Shown here piece by piece: positions 34,379 to 43,215 of a stretch of DNA of 64,000 nt (position 1 is the stretch's first letter; every line of letters begins with the position of its first letter). The translations under genes and the position numbers were made by a program. The DNA is from Paenibacillus sp. 1_12 (GTDB taxonomy: Bacteria > Bacillota > Bacilli > Paenibacillales > NBRC-103111). A model generated the notes under the pieces. That model saw only the letters and a program-made list of their open reading frames with translations. It was not told the DNA's origin and ran no database searches. The stretch is taken from the NCBI RefSeq assembly GCF_900114475.1, contig NZ_FOTE01000001.1:437306-501305 (forward strand). The letters run 5' to 3'.

Positions 34379-35260
34379 CTACTTCCCCTTCCTTTCCGTA
34401 GAAATCGTGACGTTGGTTCCATCCGATACCAATGAAACCGTCCCCTGCAGATCATTGCGATACACAACGGCTCCTGCTTTTTTCAGGCGGGATAAGATCG
34501 TCTCATCTGGATGCCCATAATTGTTGTCTTTGCCCGATTGAATGATTGCGTATTGGGGGTTCACCTTATTTAAGAAGCTTAAGGAAGTCGAGGTCTTCGA
34601 TCCATGATGACCAACCCCGAGCACCGTTGCTGACAGATCCACACCCGATTTAATCATATCCTTCTCACTTGCAGACTCTGCATCACCGGTAAGTAAAAAG
34701 GAAGTCGTGCCATATGTAATCTTCACCACAGCGCTCATATTGTTGGCATTATCGTACACAGCAGCAGGTCCAATCATCTCCACTTGAACTGCTTTGTCCC
34801 AATCCAACGAAAGACCGGCTTTGGCCGTTTGGACTTTAAGCTTTTTATTGCTGATCGATTCCAATAAGGATTCAAAGGTACGGGTATTGGATGATATCTT
34901 AGGCATATAGATACTGTCCACAATCGTATGATCAATGACCTTATCCAAACCTCCGATATGATCTGCATCCGGATGTGTTCCGATTACGATATCGAGCTTT
35001 TTGATTTGATACTGCTGAAGATAATCCAGCATCATTTGCTCTTTGTCATTATTTCCCGCATCAATCAGCATTGTTTTCCCGGATGGGCTGATCAGCAGCT
35101 GACTTCCACCTTGACCAACATCCAAAAATAATACCTGCAGCTTTCCATCTGCTCGCAAAATCGTCGTTGCACCCGCAGATTCAGTGTCCATAGTCATAAT
35201 AGAACAGCCCGTCATTGCAAGCAGGACGAGACCCATCATCCAAACCTTCCATTGTGCCAT
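34379..35260 (-). CDS. ComEC/Rec2-like metallo-beta-lactamase-fold lipoprotein
   Basis: 293 residues. Lipoprotein signal with MTGC (Cys 19). MBL fold resembling the C-terminal domain of ComEC: LFLDVGQGGSQLLI, the metal motif THPDADHIGG (about 95-104), LLTGDAES and GVGHHGSKTS. Probably an extracellular metal-dependent hydrolase, perhaps acting on nucleic acid as proposed for ComEC-like MBL domains; that is family inference. ATG with AGGAGAG. In a two-gene unit with the DUF3006 protein. Confidence 0.87.
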   Translation of the reverse strand: MAQWKVWMMGLVLLAMTGCSIMTMDTESAGATTILRADGKLQVLFLDVGQGGSQLLISPSGKTMLIDAGNNDKEQMMLDYLQQYQIKKLDIVIGTHPDADHIGGLDKVIDHTIVDSIYMPKISSNTRTFESLLESISNKKLKVQTAKAGLSLDWDKAVQVEMIGPAAVYDNANNMSAVVKITYGTTSFLLTGDAESASEKDMIKSGVDLSATVLGVGHHGSKTSTSLSFLNKVNPQYAIIQSGKDNNYGHPDETILSRLKKAGAVVYRNDLQGTVSLVSDGTNVTISTERKGK

Positions 35261-35347
35261 ACTTAAGTAAACTCTCCTCGTGATGATAGTAGGACATTGG
35301 AATTCATAAAAGCCCCTAAGCTAGTTTATAACTCGGAGCCGTTCTTT

Positions 35348-36160
35348 TCAATGTTTTCCATGTAAAACGCGTTCATCATAAGCAGGCTTTAAGCTGGTTG
35401 AAATCATACTGGCCTTGCTGATCATCTCTCTAAAGCTGGATGAAGCGTAATTGTGGTCGAATCCGTTAATATAACCAACTGCTGCCGAAAGGGTAATATT
35501 CATCACCTGCATAGGCTCCGACAAGTGCTGAATCAATTTCTCTACTTCCTGCAATTTTTTGGTTGAAATGATGACGAACTCGTCGCCGCCATATCTGCAT
35601 ATGTAATCCTGTTCATTCGTTATGTTCTTAAGCATGGATGAGAAGTGAATCAGCACATCATCACCGACAGGATGTCCGTACCTTTTATTAATCAGACCAA
35701 AATCATTCAAATCTATAAATAAAATATGAAACATCCGATTCAACGCAACAAAATGATTAAACACATACTCCATATACGCTGATCGATACAAACCTGTAAG
35801 AAGATCCTCGTATTTGCCTAGTGTTGTCTTCAATACCTCTCTGGTTACAATACCTTCCACATGATTTCCATCTTTGACGATCAACCTCTTGACTTGGTGC
35901 TGTTCCATCAAGGTAATGGCATCTCCAATAAAGGTTGACTTGGGGATACAGATCGGATTCTCTGTCATAGCGTCTGCGACGATCCGATTCGGATGAACGG
36001 AACGTATGTCCTTCGAAGTCACAATACCTGCAATCTTTCCTTCATCGTTCACCACAAGCGAATTGATTCCGAGCTCGTCCATCAGCCTTGCTGCGTATTG
36101 AACACTTTTGCCAGAAGTGATGTATTGCAGCTGCTCCGATATCAAATCCTCCACTTTCAA
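35348..36160 (-). CDS. CBS-pair diguanylate cyclase (GGDEF)
   Basis: 270 residues. Two CBS motifs at about residues 8-60 and 63-115 form a nucleotide-binding regulatory module. A GGDEF domain follows (ILFIDLNDFGLINKRYGHPV, then the active-site YGGDEF at 190-195), so it probably makes cyclic di-GMP in the cytosol, tuned by a nucleotide such as AMP/ATP bound to the CBS pair. The RxxD product-inhibition site is degenerate (NEQD in place of RxxD). TTG start at 36160, ten bases after GGGAGG, overlapping the previous stop by four bases (TTGA). Confidence 0.88.
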   Translation of the reverse strand: MKVEDLISEQLQYITSGKSVQYAARLMDELGINSLVVNDEGKIAGIVTSKDIRSVHPNRIVADAMTENPICIPKSTFIGDAITLMEQHQVKRLIVKDGNHVEGIVTREVLKTTLGKYEDLLTGLYRSAYMEYVFNHFVALNRMFHILFIDLNDFGLINKRYGHPVGDDVLIHFSSMLKNITNEQDYICRYGGDEFVIISTKKLQEVEKLIQHLSEPMQVMNITLSAAVGYINGFDHNYASSSFREMISKASMISTSLKPAYDERVLHGKH

Positions 36161-36519
36161 TTTAATTCTACCTCCCGCTCAACGAACATTGTAAATTTCA
36201 ACTCGGCTCGCAGTACCATGCATTCATTCACCATACAATTGGCTTCCTCCATAATAATTTCCAATAACAGCTGTTGATCCATCATTTCCAATAAGGAGCG
36301 ACGAATTAATATGCCCTCCACCTTGGGATGTTCAATTTTCATTATCGTATATTGTTCGGGGGAAAGTGCTTCCGCCATGCGCATAACAGCTTCGGATCCC
36401 ACTGGAGCCTGCTTGCCGATGATTAATAAATCCTGCATGGGGGGTAGTTCAAATTCACTGATTACCATGGACAAATTAGCTTTTCGGGAATAAGAAGATT
36501 TATTTCTCATCAATGACAT
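36157..36519 (-). CDS. Unknown 120-residue protein coupled to the cyclase
   Basis: No family recognised. Soluble, with a central stretch LLIIGKQAPVGSEAVMRMAE and a helical acidic end (LLLEIIMEEANCMVNECMVL). No signal peptide or membrane segment. The last four bases overlap the TTG of the CBS-GGDEF gene, so the two are made together, and it may be a partner or sensor for the cyclase. ATG at 36519; an ATG three codons later has AAGGAT at better spacing. Two AT-rich palindromes lie upstream. Confidence 0.62.
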   Translation of the reverse strand: MSLMRNKSSYSRKANLSMVISEFELPPMQDLLIIGKQAPVGSEAVMRMAEALSPEQYTIMKIEHPKVEGILIRRSLLEMMDQQLLLEIIMEEANCMVNECMVLRAELKFTMFVEREVELN

Positions 36520-36555
36520 CCTTAAACTATTTTGACTTGGGGAACATTAATAAAT

Positions 36556-36636
36556 ATGTATTAAATATACATGAAAGTGCTGCCAAAATCCACTATTAAG
36601 CTACAAAGATTACCAATTATTAGGTATTAATTACCT
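36556..36636. promoter_or_regulatory. Two palindromes upstream of the orphan-cyclase operon
   Basis: ATGTAT-TAAAT-ATACAT (36556-36572) and AGGTA-TTAAT-TACCT (36622-36636). They lie 37 and 103 bases before the orphan gene start, in the region expected to hold its promoter; a regulator-binding role is inferred. Confidence 0.4.
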
Positions 36637-36726
36637 GATTATATTTCTCCATATATGGCGAACTAGTCATCTTTAAAAACGATACATGCTTCAATTTCTA
36701 ATGCCAATTCGTATCGATTTGGATCT

Positions 36727-36779
36727 AACAAACAGACTGTTCCTTGGCTGTGTCCATCTGCAATTGCAGTCTGTTTGTT
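36727..36779 (-). terminator. Terminator of the MFS gene at 36797-38062
   Basis: Perfect 13-bp arms AACAAACAGACTG (36727-36739) and CAGTCTGTTTGTT (36767-36779), just past the MFS stop. A nested palindrome CTGCAATTGCAG gives an alternative fold. Confidence 0.72.
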
Positions 36780-36796
36780 ATTGTTCATTCAACCCT

Positions 36797-38062
36797 TCAT
36801 CCCAATCCCCGCGATGCTGCATGAATCTGCCTTATCCTTTTCGCTTTATACATCATGTAGTAGGCCGCAGCAGAAAAAGCAGTCAAGCCTATATCTATAG
36901 CAATCAGTAACTCATAATTGTTAAACATATCGTAGTTAACGCCTCCCAAATACCCCGAGAACACACCGCCAATATGATGCACGAGTATCAATACACCAGT
37001 CTGAAGTCCCATCGATTTATAGGAAGTCTGCATAGCTTCCGTTGCTACTAGAATACCTCCAGGAATAGCCCCTAAATAGCTTGCACCAAACAGCAGAGCA
37101 AACAAAATCGGCGATAATTCAAAATGCATCATTAAACATGCAAAAGCAATAATTCGAGTGAAATACAGAATAGCTAAAGCTAACAATCTGTTTATACGAT
37201 CAATAAGGAATGAAAAAAATAATCCCCCTACAATTTCAAGCAAACCAAGCAAGCTCAGAGATGATGCGAATACAGTCTCGTGCACATGTGCAACCTGCTG
37301 AATGGCAATGAAATGTCTCTCTACTGTTCCCATATTAAAGCCGCACGTAAACAAAGCAATCATGACGACGACAAGGGTAGGATTTTTGCAATATTGAATG
37401 AAGTTAGGAACCCATTTTCTTGCATTCTCTAACAGTTTGAGATCTTTTTTGCTTGGCATTTCCTGATGATGAAGGCCTGCCTCGGCACCAGGCTTTACCC
37501 GATTCGGACGGACAAAAAAGAGGATGAAAAAAATCGATCCCCAGCCGATAAGTAATAAAATCCAATATAATTTCATCCAATTCAACCATTCGCTATAATA
37601 AACAAAAATGGGAGTCAAAACAGCAAGCCCCAGAGAGCTTGCGCTGCTTGCAATCATCAATGCTTTGGCCCGATGATTGGTAAACCAATCAGATACTAAT
37701 ACGTAAATCGAAGATGCATTCATCCCTCCTAATCCTGAAAGGATGCCAAAACCAATAAAATAACCTACCAAGGTATTTGCGTATAAAACGGTTAAAATAG
37801 CAATGTTGCCTATAACACCTGTAAGAAGCATGACCTTTTTGTATCCATATTTGTCTACCAATAAACCACCTATGGGTGCACATAATGCAGAAATGAATAT
37901 ATTTACGGACCACGTTAAACCAAGAAAAGCTCTACCTACATCTAAATATTCCGAGATCTCATTCTGGTAATAAGACTGAACAAAACGACCGATCGATCCA
38001 AAAAAACTGAACAACCACAGCAAAGAGATCAGCATCCATGCATAATTTTTTTCCTTTAACAT
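36797..38062 (-). CDS. MFS transporter (monocarboxylate/oxalate-formate-like)
   Basis: 421 residues, 12 hydrophobic segments. N-terminal half includes GGLLVDKYGYKKVMLLTG (motif A form). The fold and lengths fit the family of MFS carriers for organic acids such as formate/oxalate or monocarboxylates, but no substrate motif is decisive. ATG with AAGGAGGAG. Not linked to another gene: it is bounded by its own terminator and by a promoter region with two tandem dyads (38129-38165). The regulator that reads these is not adjacent. Confidence 0.85.
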   Translation of the reverse strand: MLKEKNYAWMLISLLWLFSFFGSIGRFVQSYYQNEISEYLDVGRAFLGLTWSVNIFISALCAPIGGLLVDKYGYKKVMLLTGVIGNIAILTVLYANTLVGYFIGFGILSGLGGMNASSIYVLVSDWFTNHRAKALMIASSASSLGLAVLTPIFVYYSEWLNWMKLYWILLLIGWGSIFFILFFVRPNRVKPGAEAGLHHQEMPSKKDLKLLENARKWVPNFIQYCKNPTLVVVMIALFTCGFNMGTVERHFIAIQQVAHVHETVFASSLSLLGLLEIVGGLFFSFLIDRINRLLALAILYFTRIIAFACLMMHFELSPILFALLFGASYLGAIPGGILVATEAMQTSYKSMGLQTGVLILVHHIGGVFSGYLGGVNYDMFNNYELLIAIDIGLTAFSAAAYYMMYKAKRIRQIHAASRGLG

Positions 38063-38128
38063 GTTGGACTCCTCCTTAGTTTGCAGTACCTCTTCTCAGG
38101 TATTCCAAAGCTGAGCATTTTCAATTCA

Positions 38129-38165
38129 GGGACATTAAATGTCCCTCATAGACATTTTACGTCCC
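38129..38165. promoter_or_regulatory. Tandem operators before the MFS gene
   Basis: GGGACATT-A-AATGTCCC (38129-38145), a perfect dyad, and a second copy of the half pattern GACATTTTACGTCCC (38151-38165). The two are offset by 20 bases, about two helical turns, and lie 67-103 bases before the start codon. Confidence 0.6.
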
Positions 38166-38296
38166 ACAAGGACAAAAAAATATCGATGTACAACCGATAT
38201 ATGCGTGTTTCTCTAATATGAACAATACCTTAAATTGGTAAAAGATACAATACACAAATCTGTTGTCGCGAGCCTATTTTTTTACCTCGACAAGAC

Positions 38297-38330
38297 AAAA
38301 AAAAGACCAGCCAATAAGGCCATGGTCTCT
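38297..38330 (-). terminator. Terminator of the ABC/flavoprotein/ferredoxin operon
   Basis: AGACCA (38304-38309) pairs with TGGTCT (38323-38328), with inner GCC/GGC. Minus strand continues into an eight-base T-run. It lies 17 bases past the ferredoxin stop. Confidence 0.85.
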
Positions 38331-38346
38331 AATAGTTAGCTATCCA

Positions 38347-38694
38347 TTATCCCGTGCGTTTTGCGGGTAAAATGCGGTCAATAAACGGGGTCGTATCGAT
38401 CTCGGCAAGTTTAGTTCGGCCTTTGCCCCAGCCAATGGTCTCTCTCCAACTGCCCAAGAGGTTATCCTCAACTAATTGTTCTTCCGTAGGAGCAGCTTCC
38501 AGAGGATCTGCATAAGGAGCAACATAGAGCGCATCCACAGGGCAATAGGCTTCGCATATAAAGCAGGTTTGGCAATCTTCTTGACGTGCAATAACGGGAA
38601 TCCCATCTGCACCTTTATCGAATACGTTAGTTGGGCATACCTTCACGCATACCGTGCATTGGACGCATCGATCTGAGCTTACGAATTCTATCAT
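38347..38694 (-). CDS. Dicluster ferredoxin, AprB-like (copy 1)
   Basis: 115 residues. Two 4Fe-4S motifs at the N-terminus (CVQCTVCVKVCP and CQTCFICEAYCP) and a C-terminal tail of about 60 residues. Layout and size resemble AprB, the beta subunit of adenylylsulfate reductase, and other flavoprotein-linked ferredoxins; it should carry electrons to or from the flavoprotein encoded before it. The ATG overlaps that gene's stop by four bases. Last gene of the six-gene operon. The physiological reaction is unknown. Confidence 0.87.
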   Translation of the reverse strand: MIEFVSSDRCVQCTVCVKVCPTNVFDKGADGIPVIARQEDCQTCFICEAYCPVDALYVAPYADPLEAAPTEEQLVEDNLLGSWRETIGWGKGRTKLAEIDTTPFIDRILPAKRTG

Positions 38695-40298
38695 CCGCGC
38701 ACCACCTCCTGTCCGAGCTGCTGTTCCGTCAATTGCTCCGCATGAATCCGAATATGATCAATACCGGAAATGATAAGGCGATGCTGCTGAGCTGTATCCG
38801 TTGTTGGGTACTCTTGAAGCATATGCAATCCGCGCGTTTCTTTTCTTTCCAGCGCAGCCGTATACATCCATCTGGCTGTTGCAATCATCCCTGCAACTTC
38901 CCTTGTCCGCAAGCGGCCCTGCACCGTAGGCTGCACCGTTCCCTGCATGCCTGCCCACAGCCTGTGCAGGCGCTCCAGTGATTGACGCAGCACAGGCTCG
39001 CTGCGGAAATAATTAATGTCCAGCGGAAACACCTCTTGCTGGACAGCTTTCACCAACGCCGCCGAGTCGATCTCTTCCGGCGACTGGTTGCGGCCTGCCA
39101 AGCCGTAACGTCCGGCTGGCTGCAATTTCCGCGAGGCGGCGCTGCGCTCCTGGGCCAGCGAGAATCGCGCTGCTCCGGCTCCGGACCAGGTGCCGGAGGA
39201 AATCGCCCAGGAGGCGTTGAACGCGCCGCCGCCGGATTTGGCCCCCGTGACACGTTCACGGGTTGCCGCATCTCCTGCGGCATACAGTCCTGGGACGGTG
39301 GAGGCGCACTCGTCATTCGTCAAGCGAATACCGCCCGTGCCGCGCACGGTACCTTCATAGCGCAGCGTCAGCGGAAAACGCTGCGTGAACGGATCGATAC
39401 CTGCACGATCCAACGGCAAGAAGAAAATGGCATGCGATTTGCGCAAAATCTGCTGCTTCTCTTCGGTATCCGCGTGATTAAGCACGGCGTACACGGGTCC
39501 TTTACTCAGCATGGTCGGCAAAAAATCGCCAGCCCTTGGACCTCCTCCTTGCAGCACTGTACCCTCCTCCGAAGTATAGGTTGCCCAGTTCAGCAGCCTT
39601 CCGCGTGTGACTGTACTGAAAGCTGCACTCGGTGCATATTGTCGGGTGAATTCCATTCCTGACAATTCGGCCCCCAGCTCTGTCGCCATCAGCAGACCTT
39701 CACCAGTGAGTACATTGCATCCGAGTCCCTTACTCAAGAAGGCACAACCACCGGTCGCAATAACGACCGCGTTGGCACGTACCTCCCACTCTCCACCATC
39801 CAGACGCGATATACCGCGAGCTCCTCCAACGCCGTGCTCATCCACCAAGAGCTCCAACGCAGGCGACTGGTCAAGGATGCGCACGCCAGCTCTACTCACC
39901 TGCCTACGCATCAACTTCATATATTCTGGTCCTTGCAGATGATCCCTCAAGGGAACGCCATCCTCGTCACGTCTGAACGGATACCCCCAACCTTCAACCA
40001 ACACAAGGCTTTCATACACCTGGTCCAGCACCCGATGAATCCACTCCGGCTCGGCCAAATAACCACTTTCCCGATATCTTTGCTGCACGGCCTTCTCACG
40101 CAGCTCACGATCCGGAGGAAGATACAATAAGTTGGTTCCTCCTGGCGCTGTAGCTCCGCTCGATCCCAGATACCCTTTGTCGGCCAGAATGACCTTGGCG
40201 CCCTGCTTGGCTGCGCTCCAGGCTGCCCAAGCCCCTGCCGGACCCCCGCCGAGTACCAACACATCAGCTTCCATTTGATTGATTGGTGCTGAACTCAT
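38691..40298 (-). CDS. AprA/fumarate-reductase-like FAD oxidoreductase (copy 1)
   Basis: 535 residues. N-terminal FAD-binding Rossmann motif VLGGGPAGAWAAWSA (about 15-29), then ILADKGYLGSSGATAPGG. Further family marks: NAVVIATGGCAFLSKGLGCN, GTVRGTGGI and PGLYAAGDAATRE. Belongs to the succinate dehydrogenase/fumarate reductase/AprA flavoprotein superfamily. It is co-transcribed with a sulfonate-type ABC importer and an AprB-like ferredoxin, suggesting redox chemistry on an imported organosulfur or similar compound (inference). ATG with AAGGGGG. Parts (about 39000-39700) are clearly richer in G+C than the neighbours, unlike paralogue copy 2. Confidence 0.87.
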   Translation of the reverse strand: MSSAPINQMEADVLVLGGGPAGAWAAWSAAKQGAKVILADKGYLGSSGATAPGGTNLLYLPPDRELREKAVQQRYRESGYLAEPEWIHRVLDQVYESLVLVEGWGYPFRRDEDGVPLRDHLQGPEYMKLMRRQVSRAGVRILDQSPALELLVDEHGVGGARGISRLDGGEWEVRANAVVIATGGCAFLSKGLGCNVLTGEGLLMATELGAELSGMEFTRQYAPSAAFSTVTRGRLLNWATYTSEEGTVLQGGGPRAGDFLPTMLSKGPVYAVLNHADTEEKQQILRKSHAIFFLPLDRAGIDPFTQRFPLTLRYEGTVRGTGGIRLTNDECASTVPGLYAAGDAATRERVTGAKSGGGAFNASWAISSGTWSGAGAARFSLAQERSAASRKLQPAGRYGLAGRNQSPEEIDSAALVKAVQQEVFPLDINYFRSEPVLRQSLERLHRLWAGMQGTVQPTVQGRLRTREVAGMIATARWMYTAALERKETRGLHMLQEYPTTDTAQQHRLIISGIDHIRIHAEQLTEQQLGQEVVRG

Positions 40299-40357
40299 AC
40301 GCCTACCCCCTTGAAGTTGTTACACAGTCAGTGACTTGATTAGCGACAGCTATAGCG

Positions 40358-41392
40358 TTATTTCAAAATCCATTGATTCAGGTCAAAATCTTTCTCCGCC
40401 AGCTTCTCATCAACGAGGAACTTTTTCGTGCCTTCCAGCAGCTTAATGCCTTCATCCGTAAACGGAACATCCTTAATACTGCTGATAGGGGTTACCTTCT
40501 TCATAAGCTCAGGCGTGGAATTATTCAATTCCGCCAAAAACTTGTAGTACTCATCCGGCTTCGCTTTCAGGTCGTTCAAAGCTTTTAGACGAATTTCGTT
40601 CCAGATCTTAGGGAAATCTGTTTTTTTGCTCAAATAATCTTCAGAAACGACCGTTGCGCTAGTTCCAAGCAAGTTCGGATGCTTCGTTGCATCATCAATC
40701 AAGGTATAGCCTTGTTCGATCTGTTTGAGCGCGAACACATCGGTGTTAGTCATCGCATCAATCTCTCCACGAGCCAGCGCAGCTTCCGCATCAACACGCA
40801 GCATATGCACAATTTTCACGTCGGTAATATTACTTTCTTTCAGCAATCCTGCCAAGTAACGATGGTGGAAGGAGCCTTTTTGTGTAGAAACCGTCTTACC
40901 TTTTAGTTCAGTGAGTGTTTGAGGACCGTTCTTTTTACCGATCAAATACCCGATGCTGCTGATGGACCCTTGCGTAATAAAACGTGTTTTGGCGCCTGTT
41001 GATCTGGACAAAATAGCAGGTGTATCACCCAAGCTGCCTACATCCAGACGACCGCTGATTAACGATTCACTTAGATCCGGGCCATTTGGAAATGCCGTTA
41101 ATTTCACTTCAGTGATACCATATTTTTTTAATTCTTCTTGAAAGATACCTTTATAAAAGCCCCAACCCTCAGCCCCGCCCGGGAAATTCAACTTACTTGT
41201 TCCGATATAACCGTAATTTAACGTCGTTGGACCTTTAACAGCCGTGGAGGCAGCCGGCGCAGCTCCAGTTGAAGCCGTCTGTTGTGCAGTACTTCCGCAA
41301 GCTTGCGTAAACAACATGATGAGAATAAGTGCCAGAAATCCCCCTGCGTAACGACTTTTAAAAATACCCTGTTTGTTTGCTCCCTTTTTCAT
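40358..41392 (-). CDS. SsuA/NrtA-type ABC substrate-binding lipoprotein
   Basis: 344 residues. Lipobox ending TQAC after a hydrophobic core, then an NMT1/SsuA-like binding fold (TLNYGYIGTSKLNFPGGAEG, SGRLDVGSLGDTPAI, LARGEIDAMTNTDVFAL), the group that binds aliphatic sulfonates, taurine, nitrate or pyrimidine precursors. Ligand uncertain; the SLGDTPA segment is like sulfonate binders. ATG at 41392, preceded by AAAGGGGAG; an upstream TTG would overlap it. Fourth gene of the operon. Confidence 0.87.
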   Translation of the reverse strand: MKKGANKQGIFKSRYAGGFLALILIMLFTQACGSTAQQTASTGAAPAASTAVKGPTTLNYGYIGTSKLNFPGGAEGWGFYKGIFQEELKKYGITEVKLTAFPNGPDLSESLISGRLDVGSLGDTPAILSRSTGAKTRFITQGSISSIGYLIGKKNGPQTLTELKGKTVSTQKGSFHHRYLAGLLKESNITDVKIVHMLRVDAEAALARGEIDAMTNTDVFALKQIEQGYTLIDDATKHPNLLGTSATVVSEDYLSKKTDFPKIWNEIRLKALNDLKAKPDEYYKFLAELNNSTPELMKKVTPISSIKDVPFTDEGIKLLEGTKKFLVDEKLAEKDFDLNQWILK

Positions 41393-41419
41393 TGTGCTCT
41401 CCCCTTTTATGTTATTCAA

Positions 41420-42277
41420 TTAACCTTGAAAGCTATCTCTCCATCTTAACCACTTGCTTTCCAATAAACGGACCCCTGTATCCACAAGCTTGCCAATGAC
41501 AGCAAATATAATGATTCCTACAAAAATGAGCTCTGTATCTGACGTTTGCTTGCCGTAATTAATAAGGAAGCCGATGCCGGCCTGAGAGCCGATGAGCTCT
41601 GCTACGACAAGACCGAGCCAAGAAATAGAAACGGATAAACGTAATCCAAGCAAGATGCCCGGCAAGGAGGCCGGAAGAATCAAGCGAAAAATTTGTTTTG
41701 TTTTACTGAAATTGAGAACCTGCGCCACTTCAAAAAACTTACGATCGACATTGCGAATCCCTATAAACGTATTGATGTACATCGGGAAAAAAGCGCCGTT
41801 CGCGATAATGAATATTTTGGAAACCTCGCCAAATCCAAACCACAGAATGATCAGCGGAGCTATCGCCAAATGAGGGATCATCCGCAGCATCTGAAACGAG
41901 GGATCGAGCATAAACTCCAATCGCTGCATAAAGCCGACGAGGAAGCCGAACACAAGCCCCGATACGCCTCCAATAATAAAGCCCACAACAGCGCGCTGCA
42001 GCGAAATCGATAAGTGCTGCGTTAATTCACCGGAAACGATCAGCTTTTGAAATTCGGATGTGATGCTGAGCGGCGTTGGTAGAAACGTGGACGAGAACAC
42101 ACCCAAGTCACCAAGTATTTGCCATAGCACCAATATCAATACGGGCAGTATCGAGCCGATAGCAAAATCGTTTAGCTTTCCCTTGAACCATTGGCTGCGA
42201 AGGAGCAGCAGTTCTGTCCTATCGGCTCTATCGCTTGGCTGCGACCGTTGTGTTAGTGCTTTGACTACATTGCTCAT
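41420..42277 (-). CDS. SsuC/TauC-type ABC permease 1
   Basis: 285 residues, about six hydrophobic segments. EAA-type loop (FFEVAQVLNFSKTKQIFRLI, PASLPGI) for the ATPase contact, then SWLGLVVAELIGSQAGIGFL, typical of SsuC/TauC. It shares strong similarity with the next permease and the two probably form a heterodimer, which is unusual because sulfonate importers generally use one permease gene. ATG with GGAGGAAGG. Confidence 0.88.
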   Translation of the reverse strand: MSNVVKALTQRSQPSDRADRTELLLLRSQWFKGKLNDFAIGSILPVLILVLWQILGDLGVFSSTFLPTPLSITSEFQKLIVSGELTQHLSISLQRAVVGFIIGGVSGLVFGFLVGFMQRLEFMLDPSFQMLRMIPHLAIAPLIILWFGFGEVSKIFIIANGAFFPMYINTFIGIRNVDRKFFEVAQVLNFSKTKQIFRLILPASLPGILLGLRLSVSISWLGLVVAELIGSQAGIGFLINYGKQTSDTELIFVGIIIFAVIGKLVDTGVRLLESKWLRWRDSFQG

Positions 42278-42345
42278 AAGTGTTCCTTCCTCCTCATGGG
42301 TTTGCTTAAATCAAGCTTTTAGAAAGCTTGCATCGTAGGATCGGC

Positions 42346-43197
42346 TTATCGTCCATTGTAATTTTCCCGCCAAGATAGCCACTTCCGTTCAAGCAACCTA
42401 ACCAATGAATCGGAGAGAATACCAAACGTTGCAAAGATTAAAATACCAACAAATACAACCGGCGTTTTGGAAAATTGTCTGGCATCCGACATCAGGTAAC
42501 CGATACCTGCTGTTGAACCCATCAACTCCGCTACAACCAGACCGAGCCAGGATACGCCCAAAGATATACGAACTCCAAGCAAAATATTGGGCAGCGCTGC
42601 CGGTAAAATCAGCCTTAGTATCTGCTTCCATTTACTGAAACCAAGTACGCGAGTAACGTCAAACAGCTTGTTGTCAACGCCTCGAATGCCAACGAACGTA
42701 TTGATGTAAAGCGGAAAAAAGGCTCCTTTGGCGATCAGTAAAATTTTGGCTGTCTCACCAATACCGAACCATAAAATAAACAGTGGGGCTATTGCCAAAT
42801 GCGGTACCATGCGGATCATCTGTACAGTAGGATCTAATGTTCTTTCCGATCTGCGGAATAAGCCGACAAGTACACCAAAAGCAAGTCCCAAGGCCCCACC
42901 CATAAAAAATCCGGACAAAGCGCGGACTAGACTGATTTTTAGATTGTCATACAGCTCGCCCGTCTGTACCAATCGGATACCTGCTTGAAAGATCCGCAGG
43001 GGTGTCGGAAACAGCAGCGATGAAATGACGCCCAGATCCCCAAGAATTTGCCACGCGATCAAAAACAGTACGGGAACTAACGCTCCAAGAGCAAAACGGT
43101 TTACCCGCTGTTTGAGTTTTTGCTTTCTTTCTGATAAAGCGGGCCTTTGCACATATTCCAATTCAACTGTCGCTAACTGCCTTTGCTGGCTCATCAT
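42346..43197 (-). CDS. SsuC/TauC-type ABC permease 2
   Basis: 283 residues, six hydrophobic segments. EAA loop LFDVTRVLGFSKWKQILRLI then PAALPNILLG; SWLGLVVAELMGSTAGIGYL near the end. Paralogue of the permease encoded next (similar throughout), likely from tandem duplication. GGGGGAATC before ATG-ATG at 43197/43194. Confidence 0.88.
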   Translation of the reverse strand: MMSQQRQLATVELEYVQRPALSERKQKLKQRVNRFALGALVPVLFLIAWQILGDLGVISSLLFPTPLRIFQAGIRLVQTGELYDNLKISLVRALSGFFMGGALGLAFGVLVGLFRRSERTLDPTVQMIRMVPHLAIAPLFILWFGIGETAKILLIAKGAFFPLYINTFVGIRGVDNKLFDVTRVLGFSKWKQILRLILPAALPNILLGVRISLGVSWLGLVVAELMGSTAGIGYLMSDARQFSKTPVVFVGILIFATFGILSDSLVRLLERKWLSWRENYNGR

Positions 43198-43215
43198 GAT
43201 TCCCCCGCTTCAGTT

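Noticed and set aside
38982-39662. 226-codon plus-strand open frame opposite flavoprotein copy 1
   Set aside because: It exists because the coding strand is G+C-rich there; the opposite frame carries the full FAD-enzyme motifs.
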